Below, in pieces: positions 35,908-47,450 of a stretch of 64,000 nucleotides of DNA. A program made the translations under genes and the position numbers. The notes below the pieces were generated by a model that searched no databases, was not told the origin of the DNA, and saw only the letters and a list, made by a program, of their open reading frames with translations. Each line of letters begins with the position of its first letter. The stretch's first letter is position 1. Origin of the DNA: Nitrospirales bacterium (GTDB lineage Bacteria > Nitrospirota > Nitrospiria > Nitrospirales > UBA8639); contig BQIW01000003.1 in assembly GCA_021604105.1 (NCBI GenBank), positions 42,212 through 106,211 on the forward strand, read 5' to 3'.

Positions 35908-37091
35908 TATCCACGGCCTTTCATCATTTCCAGAAATTGTCGGAAAACATACGAAGAATCATGCGGGCCCGGGGAGGCTTCCGGATGATACTGAATAGAA
36001 AGAATGGGACTCTCTAAGCCCGCCATCCCTTCACAACAGCCATCATTCAGGCTTCGATGCGTAATTTCCATCCGCCCAACGCAAGAGTCAAACTGTTGAG
36101 GGTGTATGGTCCGACAGGCATCTTCCTTGTGAGGAAGGCCAACGGCAAAATTATGGTTTTGCGAGGTGATTTCAATCTTTCGTGTTCGAAGATCCATGAC
36201 CGGATGATTGGCTCCATGATGCCCAAAGGTTAATTTATGGGTGTGCAATCCCAGAGATAATCCCAACACTTGGTGTCCTAAACAAATCCCCAACAGGGGT
36301 TTCCAACCTAATAGTTGTTTGACGGTTTCTACCGCATAAGGCACTCCTTCAGGGTCTCCAGGACCATTGGACAATACAATTCCATCAGGATTAAGCCTAC
36401 GGACTTCTTCCGCGGTCGTCGAAGCCGGCACCACTCGAACCTGACATCCCAGATCCACGAGACTTCGTAAAATATTCTGTTTCACACCAAAATCCATGAC
36501 CACCAGTTTCAAAGGGGGCTGAAGGGTGTCTTGAGCGGAAACGGATGAATCATCAGGAGTCGAATTCATATCAATCGATCTCTCAGTCCATTCATAGGCG
36601 TCCTGACACGTGACCTCTTTAACCAAATCACGTCCAATCAGGGAGGATGCGGCCTTCGCCTTTTCCCGCAGGGCATTGTCATCGAAATTCACATGGGAAA
36701 TGACTCCCATTTGTGAGCCGTGATCGCGGACATGACAGGTCAGTGCCCGCGTGTCTATTCCTTGAATGGCCACAATTCGATGGTCAATTAAAAATTCTTC
36801 GAAGGATTGCCGGCTCCGCCAATTACTCCGGTATTTGGCGGCTTCACGGACTATAAATCCTTCCGCCCAGACCCGATGCGATTCATCATCTTCCGGAGTC
36901 ACCCCATAATTTCCAATTTGGGTTGAGGTCATCAGCACAATCTGCCCTTTATAAGAAGGGTCGGTCAAAATTTCTTGATACCCGGTCATGGCAGTATTAA
37001 AGACCACTTCCCCCACGGTTTCGCCTTCGAATCCGAGCGCAAGGCCCGGAAAGATGGTCCCATCGGCTAACATTAGGACTGCGGGCTTCAT
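35907..37091 (-). CDS. carA: Carbamoyl-phosphate synthase small subunit
   Basis: LMLADGTIFPG, VFNTAMTGYQEILTDPSYKGQIV, GICLGHQVLGL, FGHHGANHPV motifs. Confidence 0.98.
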   Translation of the reverse strand: MKPAVLMLADGTIFPGLALGFEGETVGEVVFNTAMTGYQEILTDPSYKGQIVLMTSTQIGNYGVTPEDDESHRVWAEGFIVREAAKYRSNWRSRQSFEEFLIDHRIVAIQGIDTRALTCHVRDHGSQMGVISHVNFDDNALREKAKAASSLIGRDLVKEVTCQDAYEWTERSIDMNSTPDDSSVSAQDTLQPPLKLVVMDFGVKQNILRSLVDLGCQVRVVPASTTAEEVRRLNPDGIVLSNGPGDPEGVPYAVETVKQLLGWKPLLGICLGHQVLGLSLGLHTHKLTFGHHGANHPVMDLRTRKIEITSQNHNFAVGLPHKEDACRTIHPQQFDSCVGRMEITHRSLNDGCCEGMAGLESPILSIQYHPEASPGPHDSSYVFRQFLEMMKGRG

Positions 37092-37142
37092 GGACTTTCC
37101 TTTATCATTTTCCTAGTTCCGTCGTACCATCACGAGTAATTG

Positions 37143-37670
37143 TCAGCGAAGGGCCATGGAGCGGTGAAAGAGAGCTTTCCGTACCTTAGCAATGAGCAGT
37201 GAAGCGGCGAGACCGAAATTCACCAGATGGCATGCTCGCACGATCATATGAAGGCGGAAAAATTTAGCATAGGCGATATCTTTGTCTTCTTTTGAAACCG
37301 CCTCAAAGGCCTCTTCCTGTAAACTGATGGCCTGGGGACCAAGGACCACAAGTATAGTGAATGTCATGATTCCCATTCCGGCCAGAAGCCACCATTCCAC
37401 AGAAGAAACGGCAAACATCTCGGAGGGATTATGGCCAAAAGCCCGGAAGCGAATCCCGGCCACCACACTCAACAAAATCAAAATCCAGACATTCATCAAG
37501 CCAAATCCATCAAAGACTCTCCGTAAAAAACGCCCGGCTGCTTCCATCCCGAAAGAATTAAATACCGCCGGAATCACCAACGCAATAATGACGATTAAAC
37601 CGCCTACCCATAAGATTAAGGCACACAGTTCAAAAAGAAAACCCACGACCCCCCAATTAATCCGTTTCAT
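37143..37670 (-). CDS. Membrane protein, DUF4149/TMEM205-like
   Basis: Four predicted hydrophobic segments; LILWVGGLIVIIALVIPAVFNSF N-terminus typical of DUF4149 proteins. Confidence 0.65.
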   Translation of the reverse strand: MKRINWGVVGFLFELCALILWVGGLIVIIALVIPAVFNSFGMEAAGRFLRRVFDGFGLMNVWILILLSVVAGIRFRAFGHNPSEMFAVSSVEWWLLAGMGIMTFTILVVLGPQAISLQEEAFEAVSKEDKDIAYAKFFRLHMIVRACHLVNFGLAASLLIAKVRKALFHRSMALR

Positions 37671-37679
37671 GCTTATGAA

Positions 37680-39002
37680 TTAACGGGCATCATAGACCAT
37701 CCTGCCATCAACCAACGTCATTTTCACTTTTCCCTTTACTGTCCAACCCCCAAATGGCGTATTCTGACTTTTTGAGAAAAATGTAGTGGGATCCACCACC
37801 CACTCTTCATGAGGATCAAACACCACGATATCGGCATGGGTACCAGGTTGGAGGCTTCCAACAGGCAGATGAAAGAGCTGAGCTGGGGATCTGGTTAATT
37901 TATCAAGCGCCTGTTCAAGGGACAAGACCCCCTCATGTACCAGCCGGAGGGTCAAGGGAAGAGCGGTCTCAAATCCCACAATCCCGAACGGGGCCGTATC
38001 AAATTCCAATTGTTTTTCTTGGAGGGCATGGGGAGCATGGTCGGTGGCAATGGCATCAATGGTCCCATCAACCAAGCCCTGCTTAAGCGCTTGAACATCT
38101 CCATCCCTCCGCAGGGGTGGATTCATTTTGGCATTGGAATTATAACAGCGGACGGCTTCTTCAGTTATGGAGAAGTGATGAGGACAGACTTCTGCACTCA
38201 CCGGCAACCCCTGCCCTTTTGCATGACGAACAAGTTCCACCGATCGGGCAGTACTTAAATGGGCCAGATGCACATGAACTCCGGTAAGATCCGCCAGAGC
38301 CAGGTTTCGCGCCACCATCACTTCCTCTGAGGCATCGGGAATCCCTGGCATCCCGAGTTCAGTCGATACCATACCCTCATTCATACATCCGCCATCGGTT
38401 AAATGCAGGTCTTCGCAATGGTCCACAACCGGAATTCCAAAAGCCTTGGCATACTCCAGCGCCCGTCGCATGACCAAACTATTCATCACGGGGCGCCCAT
38501 CATCCGAAATGGCCACACATCCGGCGTCCACCAATTCACCAATATCCGCAAGTTCTTCTCCTTCGGACTTTTTGGTGATGGCTCCGATCGGGAAGACCCT
38601 GGCTTTTCCGGCCTCTTGTCCTTGAGCCAACATAAATTTGGTGATGGCGGCGTTATCATTAACGGGCTGGGTATTCGGCATACAACAAATAGTCGTAAAT
38701 CCTCCTGCCACGGCTGAGGCCGCGCCCGTGGCGATGGTTTCCTTATATTCAAACCCGGGTTCCCGTAAGTGGCAATGCAGATCGACAAGGCCAGGTGCCA
38801 CAACCCAGCCATTGGCCTCAAGGATTGTGACTGATGAATCCTGAGAAAGGGGGTTTGTCAATGGAAAACCGACTTCAATAATGCTTCCATCTTGAATAAG
38901 CACATCGGCCCGTCCATTCACATGGCCAGGGTCAATCACGATTCCACCTTGAATACAGAGCAGATGGGGAGAAGAAAGAGACTGTCCTGTCTTTTTGGTC
39001 AT
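37680..39002 (-). CDS. pyrC: Dihydroorotase
   Basis: GLVDLHCHLREPGFEYKETIATG, TDHAPH motifs. Confidence 0.96.
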   Translation of the reverse strand: MTKKTGQSLSSPHLLCIQGGIVIDPGHVNGRADVLIQDGSIIEVGFPLTNPLSQDSSVTILEANGWVVAPGLVDLHCHLREPGFEYKETIATGAASAVAGGFTTICCMPNTQPVNDNAAITKFMLAQGQEAGKARVFPIGAITKKSEGEELADIGELVDAGCVAISDDGRPVMNSLVMRRALEYAKAFGIPVVDHCEDLHLTDGGCMNEGMVSTELGMPGIPDASEEVMVARNLALADLTGVHVHLAHLSTARSVELVRHAKGQGLPVSAEVCPHHFSITEEAVRCYNSNAKMNPPLRRDGDVQALKQGLVDGTIDAIATDHAPHALQEKQLEFDTAPFGIVGFETALPLTLRLVHEGVLSLEQALDKLTRSPAQLFHLPVGSLQPGTHADIVVFDPHEEWVVDPTTFFSKSQNTPFGGWTVKGKVKMTLVDGRMVYDAR

Positions 39003-39011
39003 ATTGTCCGA

Positions 39012-39953
39012 TCATTCGTTAAGGGTTGCACGTTCACCAAATCCTGATAATAAATACATAAGAGCCATTCGCACAGAGACGCCATTGGTCACTTGATCCA
39101 GAATCACCGCTACAGTGCTGTCAGCGACCGATGGCGAAATTTCCACCCCCCGGTTCAGAGGACCGGGATGCATCACAATAACATCCGGTTTGGCGAGCTT
39201 GAGTCTTTCCGGGGTTAAACAAAATAATTTGGCATATTCTCGAAGACTGGGTAGTAAGGTTCGCCCCAATCGCTCACGTTGCAATCGCAGCATGATGATC
39301 ACATCCGTGTTAATTAACGCCTCATCAAGATTGTAAAAGATCTCTACGCCTAAATGTTCGAGACCGAAGGGAATCATGGTTGGTGGAGCCACGACTCTCA
39401 CCTCTGCCCCGAGTTTAGTCAGAGCCAGAATATTCGAGCGAGCGACGCGGCTATGTGCGATATCGCCAACAATCACGATCACGAGGCCGGAGACGCGCCC
39501 CTTTTTTTCCTTTATGGTAAAGACGTCCAAGAGGGCTTGAGTGGGATGTTCATGCCACCCGTCTCCCGCATTGATCACCGATGATCCAACCGAACGTGCA
39601 AGATTTTCTGCGGCACCAGGAGATGGATGACGTAGCACAATGATATCGGCCTGCATGGCTTCAATATTTCTGGCGGTATCGACTAAGGTTTCTCCTTTCA
39701 CCATACTGCTGGAAGAAGGCGAAAAATTAATGACATCGGCACTCAATCGTTTCGCTGCTAATTCAAAAGATGTTCGTGTTCGAGTACTGGGCTCAAAAAA
39801 TAAATTCACCACCGTTTTTCCTCGGAGAGCCGGGACTTTTTTGATATCCCGCCCCCCGACCTCTTTCAGGGATTCGGCCGTCGTCAGAATCAATTGAATT
39901 TGGTCAGCTGATAAGGCCGCAATGGTCAATAAATCTTTGCGTTCTAGACCCAT
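39012..39953 (-). CDS. pyrB: Aspartate carbamoyltransferase catalytic subunit
   Basis: [53 protein letters not shown] motifs. Confidence 0.98.
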   Translation of the reverse strand: MGLERKDLLTIAALSADQIQLILTTAESLKEVGGRDIKKVPALRGKTVVNLFFEPSTRTRTSFELAAKRLSADVINFSPSSSSMVKGETLVDTARNIEAMQADIIVLRHPSPGAAENLARSVGSSVINAGDGWHEHPTQALLDVFTIKEKKGRVSGLVIVIVGDIAHSRVARSNILALTKLGAEVRVVAPPTMIPFGLEHLGVEIFYNLDEALINTDVIIMLRLQRERLGRTLLPSLREYAKLFCLTPERLKLAKPDVIVMHPGPLNRGVEISPSVADSTVAVILDQVTNGVSVRMALMYLLSGFGERATLNE

Positions 39954-39960
39954 AATGATT

Positions 39961-40679
<719 letters not shown>

Positions 40680-40752
40680 GATCGGAAAGGGGAATGTTTA
40701 TCCACCGTGACCAACCAACCTTTGACATTTTTGCGCTCGAGCCCCTTTGGAA

Positions 40753-42540
40753 TTAATACCGCCCCGGGTTTTGAATAATCCATACCGTCAACTCAGGATT
40801 TAACCATCCATTAGGAAGAATTGTTTGGTGAACCCGGAAGGGAGGTAAAGAATCCCCTGCGGCAGAATGGAGAATCTGAAGGCCTTGCCTCTGGAGGTTC
40901 CTTTTCAGAACGGGGGGACCGGCCACACAACCGACACCCCCCTCAGAAAGATAGGTCTTTAAAAATTTCAGCCAACAGTCGATCATAGTGGCATTTGAAT
41001 AATCTGAAAAGGGAATCCAGAGATAAATCCAATCGTACCTGCTCGTCAATGGTTCCAACATAAGCCGCTCACGCTCAAAGGGGATAAACTGAAAATTTGG
41101 ATACCATGTCAACCGATCCATTTTCGAAAGCCTATTCCAAATAAATTGGGCATGTTTTTGCGCAAATTGTGGCCATGCGTACCAAATGGTATGGATTTGA
41201 GATTCCTGGAACTGAAGACATGAACTCAATCCCGCTTCGCAACGCGAAAGCAAGACCCATTTAGCCAGAGATCGTAAGCGATAGAGATCCTGGTGTTCCT
41301 CAAAAAAATCATCCCAAAAATCAAATACAAAAGGTTGACTTTCTTTTTCTCCGATCATTTCAGATTTATCAGGATACAATAAAACCGAAGAGAAGGCTTC
41401 CTGGGGAGTCTGCATTGGTGGATTCATGGGGAAACCGTCTCGCCAGGTGGTGGTGAGCGGCTTCCAGGAAACCGAATGGTTAGGTTTGGACAGACGCCAG
41501 GAAGGTCGAATGGTCAATTTTTTTTGTCCAGAGCCGTCAAATAACCACAGGCCGTCCGCAGTGACGCCCGCTCCTCGATTGTCCGACACTGGCAGGCCTG
41601 ATTCGGATATGTGGTTGAACGATAGGCCAGAGGGATCATCCCACCACGTGACTTTTTGAATCATCTGGTTTTTGACCGTCACACAAACATGCTGTTCTTC
41701 ATCCATATACCGAACAGGGAAACCGGAAGCAGGGTGCCAGTCAACTTCATGTGATCGTTCACTATCCAAAAACACTTCCAGAGGGGATTGGCTGGAGGAA
41801 ACGGAAGGGGTGAAAAAAAGGCTAAAGAGGCGAAACGCCGCCTCGGAGGGATACGGCGGAATACCTTTGTATTGCAGGGCGTGGCCGCCATTAATATTTT
41901 GATCGTCGTAGAGACCCCGGATGAATTCAAAGGTCGCACTACCGGTACCCGGCAAAAGGGATAAGAACAATTCTACCACCGGCAAATAATCAATCCGACT
42001 CCACTCCATTCGACTCATACATGACATGAACCTGGCATCGTCAAAGGTCCCATTGGGTAACACATAAAAGGCGTCTTTAACCTGATGAATCGTGGCTTGC
42101 CCGTTACCATGAAGGACGACATCCTCATCCCGATAGAAAAATCGAACCATGGCCAAGTCGGAATGCAAGGAACGGGCTGCCATCTGACGCAAGTCATCTT
42201 GGGTGATCTGTTCCCAGCCTGGGCGCCGAGATAAATCTAAGGAAATCGTATTGACCAACCCTTTCGGTTTAATCCCGACCCATTGGCCCCAATCCAATCG
42301 AAGACGGGCAGAGGCAAGGGATATCGCACCCGTTGGCTTTTGCTCCCACACACATTCATGCAGAGGATTTCCCTCCGGATCTGCCAAAAGAATGCGTTGT
42401 CCATGCTTGCCATAAAATATGCAATGACCAGTGGGCTGTTCTATGATCCGCCCCCCCGCCGACTCCCATTCCTGTCTATAGATCTGATTGGCAGGGAAAC
42501 GTAAGGCTTGGGGATGATCCAATGCACATTGAAAATTCAT
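40753..42540 (-). CDS. Hypothetical protein (595 aa)
   Basis: Long ORF with consistent coding character; no family recognised with confidence. Confidence 0.75.
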   Translation of the reverse strand: MNFQCALDHPQALRFPANQIYRQEWESAGGRIIEQPTGHCIFYGKHGQRILLADPEGNPLHECVWEQKPTGAISLASARLRLDWGQWVGIKPKGLVNTISLDLSRRPGWEQITQDDLRQMAARSLHSDLAMVRFFYRDEDVVLHGNGQATIHQVKDAFYVLPNGTFDDARFMSCMSRMEWSRIDYLPVVELFLSLLPGTGSATFEFIRGLYDDQNINGGHALQYKGIPPYPSEAAFRLFSLFFTPSVSSSQSPLEVFLDSERSHEVDWHPASGFPVRYMDEEQHVCVTVKNQMIQKVTWWDDPSGLSFNHISESGLPVSDNRGAGVTADGLWLFDGSGQKKLTIRPSWRLSKPNHSVSWKPLTTTWRDGFPMNPPMQTPQEAFSSVLLYPDKSEMIGEKESQPFVFDFWDDFFEEHQDLYRLRSLAKWVLLSRCEAGLSSCLQFQESQIHTIWYAWPQFAQKHAQFIWNRLSKMDRLTWYPNFQFIPFERERLMLEPLTSRYDWIYLWIPFSDYSNATMIDCWLKFLKTYLSEGGVGCVAGPPVLKRNLQRQGLQILHSAAGDSLPPFRVHQTILPNGWLNPELTVWIIQNPGRY

Positions 42541-42648
42541 GATGAGGGATGGAAAAGCTCAGAAGGCACATCGCCTTTGAAAACAGAAACCGGAGATGGA
42601 ATTGGTGTGAGAAAAAATCTTGAATACATCGCACTGAACCGATCGGCC

Positions 42649-43965
42649 CTACTCCCGGACTTGACCGGAGCCGTATACAACATATTTCGAACAGGTTAAA
42701 TCTTCTAATCCCATGGGACCACGTGCATGGATACGGGTCGTGCTGATCCCAATTTCCGCCCCCAACCCAAATTCATAGCCATCGTTTAAGCGGGTCGAAG
42801 CATTCACCATGACTGTACTGGAATCCACCTCTCGCAAAAATCGCAGAGCCCGATCATAGTCATTAGTCACAATAGAGTCCGTATGACGGGAACCGTATTG
42901 GTGAATGTGGTCCATGGCGCTTTCCATATCCTTCACCACTTTAATCGCCACAATTAAGGATAAAAATTCTTTCCCGAAATCGTCTTCTTGGGCAGGCTTG
43001 GCCTGAGCAAGGATCTGGCAGGTTTTCGAACATCCCCGCATTTCGACGCCTGCCTCAAGATACTCCTTGGCCAACGGTGGCAGGAACTTTTTGGCCACTT
43101 TCTCATGCACCAAAAGGGTTTCCATGCTGTTACAGGTCGAACAACGCTGGGCTTTTGCGTTAAAACTAATTCGTTGAGCCATGGCCAAATCCACATCCGA
43201 ATCCACATAAATGTGGCAAACCCCTTTGTCGTGTTTGATCACGGGAATGGTGGCATGCTGAGTGACTGTGTCCATCAGGGTATCTCCACCACGAGGAATG
43301 ATGAGATCAACAAACGGGTGGCTTTTGAGGAGAGCAAGAACGACCTCGCGGTCAGTCTTGTCGATAAAGGTGATTGCTCCTTCAGGAATTCCAGCCTTTC
43401 GGGCCGCCTCCCCAAGAATCGTCGCAAGAGCCAAATTGGAATGGTACGCTTCGGACCCTCCTCGCAGCACGCACACATTGCCGGATTTAAGGCAGAGGGC
43501 CGCCGCATCAGCGGTCACATTAGGGCGGGATTCATAAATGATCCCAATCACCCCAATCGGCACACGTACTCGACCAACTCTCATTCCATTGGGGCGTTGC
43601 CAGAACCCCATTGATTCGCCAACCGGATCCCGTAATTGCGCAATCTCTCGAATGTGTGTCGCCATGTCGGCAATTCTGGCTGGCGTCAAGCGAAGTCTAT
43701 CAGCCATGGCCGTCAGTGAGGGATTCCCTTCAAATGCTAACAGATCTTCTTCATTGGCCTCGAGGATCGCCTCTTGTCCAGCCTCTATCCCATCAGCCAT
43801 AGCCATTAACGCCGCATTCTTTTTCATGGCGATCAATCCACTTAATGGGCGTGCAGCCTGTTTGGCTCGCTGAAGCAAGGGGGTCAGGTATTCCTCAGGC
43901 GATAACTCTTCCTCTTTTCCTGATCCTGAAACTTCAAGATCATTTTGAGATTCATTGGTTTGCAT
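42649..43965 (-). CDS. proA: Glutamate-5-semialdehyde dehydrogenase
   Basis: GVIGIIYESRPNVTADAAALCLKSGN, NAKAQRCSTCNSMETLLVH, EFGLGAEIGISTTRIHARGPMGLEDLT motifs. Confidence 0.97.
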   Translation of the reverse strand: MQTNESQNDLEVSGSGKEEELSPEEYLTPLLQRAKQAARPLSGLIAMKKNAALMAMADGIEAGQEAILEANEEDLLAFEGNPSLTAMADRLRLTPARIADMATHIREIAQLRDPVGESMGFWQRPNGMRVGRVRVPIGVIGIIYESRPNVTADAAALCLKSGNVCVLRGGSEAYHSNLALATILGEAARKAGIPEGAITFIDKTDREVVLALLKSHPFVDLIIPRGGDTLMDTVTQHATIPVIKHDKGVCHIYVDSDVDLAMAQRISFNAKAQRCSTCNSMETLLVHEKVAKKFLPPLAKEYLEAGVEMRGCSKTCQILAQAKPAQEDDFGKEFLSLIVAIKVVKDMESAMDHIHQYGSRHTDSIVTNDYDRALRFLREVDSSTVMVNASTRLNDGYEFGLGAEIGISTTRIHARGPMGLEDLTCSKYVVYGSGQVRE

Positions 43966-44707
43966 AGTCTAATGTTTTCCCGTGGTCATGGTGGCCGGTA
44001 GCGAATAAACGAAACAACAGTATTGTAATTTCGAAATAGTGCTGAGGATACCTGGCAGTCACAAAAACCGTCAAGGAAGCGAGGATTGGAGTGAGCCTTT
44101 AATTCCTTCCTGATGAACAAACTTTGGGCACCACCTGATCGACCATGGATGACATTGAACGTGCAAACCTCTGTTCAAAAAAATAGATTGAAGTTGCTCC
44201 CTAAGTACCACCTCTCGCGTCCTTGAGACCGACATCTCGTCTTTTTGCGATTAAGGCGGCCTTGTAGAAGAAAGATGATTTTGAAAGGACCATCCCGGGT
44301 TATTTTTAAATATATAGATATCGGGGAATCAAAACAGTGTTCCTTGAAATCTCAAGGTAGCGGTTGTTTTTGATTCGCTCATACGTGCTACCAATCAACT
44401 GATAAGGAATTTCACTACTTTTGGAACTAGCTGCCAACGGTGCCATTTAACCTTGAGTCTCCCAGCCGGTAACAACGGACTACTCGCTTTTTCAATTGAT
44501 GCAGGATCAACATCATAAAGAGCGGAAACCTTCTGAATCCGACCATTTAGATATAGGAATTTCTGAAAAGCCTGCCTGCGGCGAAACCTCAATTGAGCTC
44601 GATATGAGTGACGGCTTAAAAACCGCAAAAAACCGGATAATCACCCTATGGCCATCGTCTTTATGGTAGAATAATTGCTGAGCATCGAAAAAGACGGGAG
44701 TTTCAGC

Positions 44708-45181
44708 ATGGTGAAAAAAGAAATATCCAGTCACTCGCGTATTGCAATCATATTCGTTTCATTTTATTCGTGGTTTACACTCTTCCCATTGGAACCTGCA
44801 TCGGTGGAGGCAGCCATGAATTCCGAAGACATCTTGACCGCCAGGGAACAGGTTCCAGGGGACGATCCGACCGGGAAAAGATCTATTGATTTACGAAAGC
44901 CGCAAGGTTCGGAGAAACGGTTATTGGGGGAAACATTTACTCAAAACCATTTCCAAAAGAATCAATCCCAGAATAGCTCTCTATTTCACCTGAAATCACC
45001 AGGGAAACTGCCAGGCATCGAATTCGGAATCGAAATGTATAGTATTCAGGCTTTTCAATCGGTCGTTCCTTCAGAGAATTTACCAAAAGTCCTGGACCAA
45101 AAGCGGGAACAACCTCTTCTTCTCCCTCCCTCAATCAATGCTCCAGATTACAATGGAGGTTTTCTCCGGTTCACCTGGTAA
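44708..45181 (+). CDS. Hypothetical secreted protein (~157 aa)
   Basis: ATG at 44708 with a signal-peptide-like N-terminus; no recognised domain. Confidence 0.5.
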   Translation: MVKKEISSHSRIAIIFVSFYSWFTLFPLEPASVEAAMNSEDILTAREQVPGDDPTGKRSIDLRKPQGSEKRLLGETFTQNHFQKNQSQNSSLFHLKSPGKLPGIEFGIEMYSIQAFQSVVPSENLPKVLDQKREQPLLLPPSINAPDYNGGFLRFTW

Positions 45182-45363
45182 CAAACATTGCTTCACTCAT
45201 CACAAACCTAAGACTCTGCACACTCGCCAACGAGGTCAGGTTGGCCAAGAATATTTCCAGTTCCAGGAATCCTCTGAACAGGAAAAAGTTGACGGAATTG
45301 ATTGGAAAATGAAGAAGGCTTTATGTTATATAATCAGGTCGAAGTCAATGGTTCTAGGAGCGT

Positions 45364-45439
45364 GCCGAGGTAGCTCAGTTGGTAGAGCACAGCCCTGAAA
45401 AGGCTGGTGTCCGCAGTTCGATTCTGCGCCTCGGCACCA
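45364..45439 (+). tRNA. tRNA-Phe (anticodon GAA)
   Basis: 76 nt cloverleaf: acceptor GCCGAGG/CCTCGGC, anticodon stem CAGCC/GGCTG with loop CTGAAAA, T-arm CGCAG-TTCGATT-CTGCG, encoded CCA. Confidence 0.97.
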
Positions 45440-45478
45440 CGAAAACAAAAACTTCACATGTCCTTCTGACCCACCAGC

Positions 45479-46501
45479 ATGAAGCTTTTGAATCTTCTGA
45501 CCTTCAGACCTCTTCGCACTGTTTTTAAATCGTTAGTGATTCTTGTGGTCTTTTTTGGATTGCTAAGCTCTCAATCCCTTTTTGCTACTGAAGGTGATGG
45601 TGTAAAATTAGCTCAAGCCTCTTCTCAACCATCCCCTCCCCCAAAAACCAGAACCGTTGTTGCAGACCTCTTAATGATCGATGGCGATTTTTATGTGGTA
45701 CGTGGCGAACGTGGGGAAATTCGTATCGAAGTCACCCCGGAAACTCAACTTGCGGAGTCATTTACCTTTGGGGATCGGATAAAAGCCGTTCTGTTACCAA
45801 ACGACAAGGCCATAGCAATAACAAGAGCCCAACCAGGGGAGCCGATTGGGACAACAGGCCAGGTTTCCGTCCCCCCCGCGGCTCCACCCACTCCCTCAAC
45901 AGGCCCTAAGCCGAAACGGTCAACTCCTCCTCCGAAAGTGGCACCAAGTGCGCGGATTATCGTTGCCGACATTTTAATGGTTGATGGAAATTTTTATATC
46001 ATCCGAAGTGATTATGGAGAAATTCAAATTGAAGTGACACCCCAAACCCAGTTATCTGAATCCTTCAAGTTTGGGGATCGAATCAAAGCGCGGGTTAACC
46101 CACAAGATCAGGCACTATCCATTGTTCGGGCAGGTCCGGATGATTCCATTGGGATTCGCGTGGAGAAAGGCACTTCGACTCCGGCTCAGACACCCACTCC
46201 CGGTGAAATGATCCCCGAATCAGAATCCACCATGCCTCCCCAAAATGACACATCAACGACTGCTCCAAAAGGGTCTCCAAAAATTCGTACGGTTGTGGCG
46301 GAGATTTTAATGATTGATGGAAACCTGTATGTTGTAAGAGGGGATCGGGGAGAAATTCGTATCGAGGTTACACCTGAAACAACCCTCTCCGAATCCTTTA
46401 AGTTTGGGGATAGGATTAAGGCCAAAATTTTGCCAAATGATACCGCACTATCTATCGAACGTGCTCAGCCAGATCAACCGCTTGGGACTACGACACCCTA
46501 G
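45479..46501 (+). CDS. Exported protein with three ~60-aa internal repeats
   Basis: Signal-like N-terminus; repeat R(T/I)(V/I)VA(D/E)(L/I)LM(I/V)DG(D/N)(F/L)Y(V/I)(V/I)R...GEI(R/Q)IEVTP.T.L.ESF.FGDRIKA. Confidence 0.85.
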   Translation: MKLLNLLTFRPLRTVFKSLVILVVFFGLLSSQSLFATEGDGVKLAQASSQPSPPPKTRTVVADLLMIDGDFYVVRGERGEIRIEVTPETQLAESFTFGDRIKAVLLPNDKAIAITRAQPGEPIGTTGQVSVPPAAPPTPSTGPKPKRSTPPPKVAPSARIIVADILMVDGNFYIIRSDYGEIQIEVTPQTQLSESFKFGDRIKARVNPQDQALSIVRAGPDDSIGIRVEKGTSTPAQTPTPGEMIPESESTMPPQNDTSTTAPKGSPKIRTVVAEILMIDGNLYVVRGDRGEIRIEVTPETTLSESFKFGDRIKAKILPNDTALSIERAQPDQPLGTTTP

Positions 46502-46709
46502 AGACTAGATTTACTTTTTCCCAAATAACCCATCGTTTCAGGATATGTTTTCTGTTTTGTCAATCCGCCCACGCGTAAGGACTTCACTCCTGAATATGAT
46601 GAGCGAAACCATAAGCTGATGAATTGGGAAAAGACCCGAACAGGGTGAAGCAATCAAGGAAGGAGAACACCGGAGGGAAACTCAAGATCCAATGCAGTAA
46701 ATATGGGAA

Positions 46710-47450
46710 TTAAATATCCACTTGCGAAGTTTCGGCCTCCCGCTTCACAACCTGTTGAAGGATATTTCGATAAGCTCGAATACGCTTCACATATTTAACA
46801 GGCTCCCATCCACGGGCATAACGATGAGGCAGATCTTGATAATATTCCTTCTGAGCCAAGAGGGGGAGAATGCTTTTAATGTCCTCCCACTGATCGGAGT
46901 TTTTACCTAGGCGCTCAGCAAGTAATCGAGCATCGTTAATATGTCCCATACCGACATTGTAGGCTGCAAGGGCAAGAAACATGCGATCTGGCATACGAAT
47001 GTGGTCAGGAACCCGCTTTTGCAAATAGGACAGATAGCGAGCCCCACCGGCAATGCTTTTTGAAGGGTCAAGCCGGTTCTTGATTCCCAAATCCGAGGCA
47101 GTGGAACGTGTGAGCATCATAATTCCTCGAACCCCTGTGGGACTGACGGCCTTGTTATTCCATTGAGACTCTTGATAGGCCATAGATGCCAGCAACATCC
47201 ATGAAATACCTGATTTTTTTTCAGCTTGCTGAAATTCTTCTCGATAGGAAGGAAGTCTAGTCTCAATATGTCGCAAAAAGGTCTTCACTTCATACGCAGG
47301 CAGGTTTGTCCCTAACTGCGCAGTCCGCTCTTGATGGGAGAGGTAATTTCGTTCATGGTGGGGAAGCTCCCAAATGACCAATAGCATTCCCAATAAGGAC
47401 AGGACCAGACCGACTTGTTTTCCGACCTGTTTAATGGTTGCCATGGGCAT
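46710..47450 (-). CDS. Lytic transglycosylase (SLT/MltF-like)
   Basis: SWMLLASMAYQESQWNNKAVSPTGVRGIMMLTRSTASDLGI, GGARYLSYLQKRVP, ALAAYNVGMGHINDAR. Confidence 0.93.
   Translation of the reverse strand: MPMATIKQVGKQVGLVLSLLGMLLVIWELPHHERNYLSHQERTAQLGTNLPAYEVKTFLRHIETRLPSYREEFQQAEKKSGISWMLLASMAYQESQWNNKAVSPTGVRGIMMLTRSTASDLGIKNRLDPSKSIAGGARYLSYLQKRVPDHIRMPDRMFLALAAYNVGMGHINDARLLAERLGKNSDQWEDIKSILPLLAQKEYYQDLPHRYARGWEPVKYVKRIRAYRNILQQVVKREAETSQVDI

Noticed and set aside
42988-43614. 208-aa + strand ORF antisense to proA
   Set aside because: Shadow of the conserved proA frame with no recognisable motif.
45302-45334. Possible promoter of tRNA-Phe (TATAAT at 45329-45334)
   Set aside because: The -10 is perfect but no -35 is found at acceptable spacing, so it was not listed as a feature.
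45138-45398. 86-aa + strand ORF running into the tRNA
   Set aside because: Ends within tRNA-Phe and overlaps the preceding ORF; unlikely coding.
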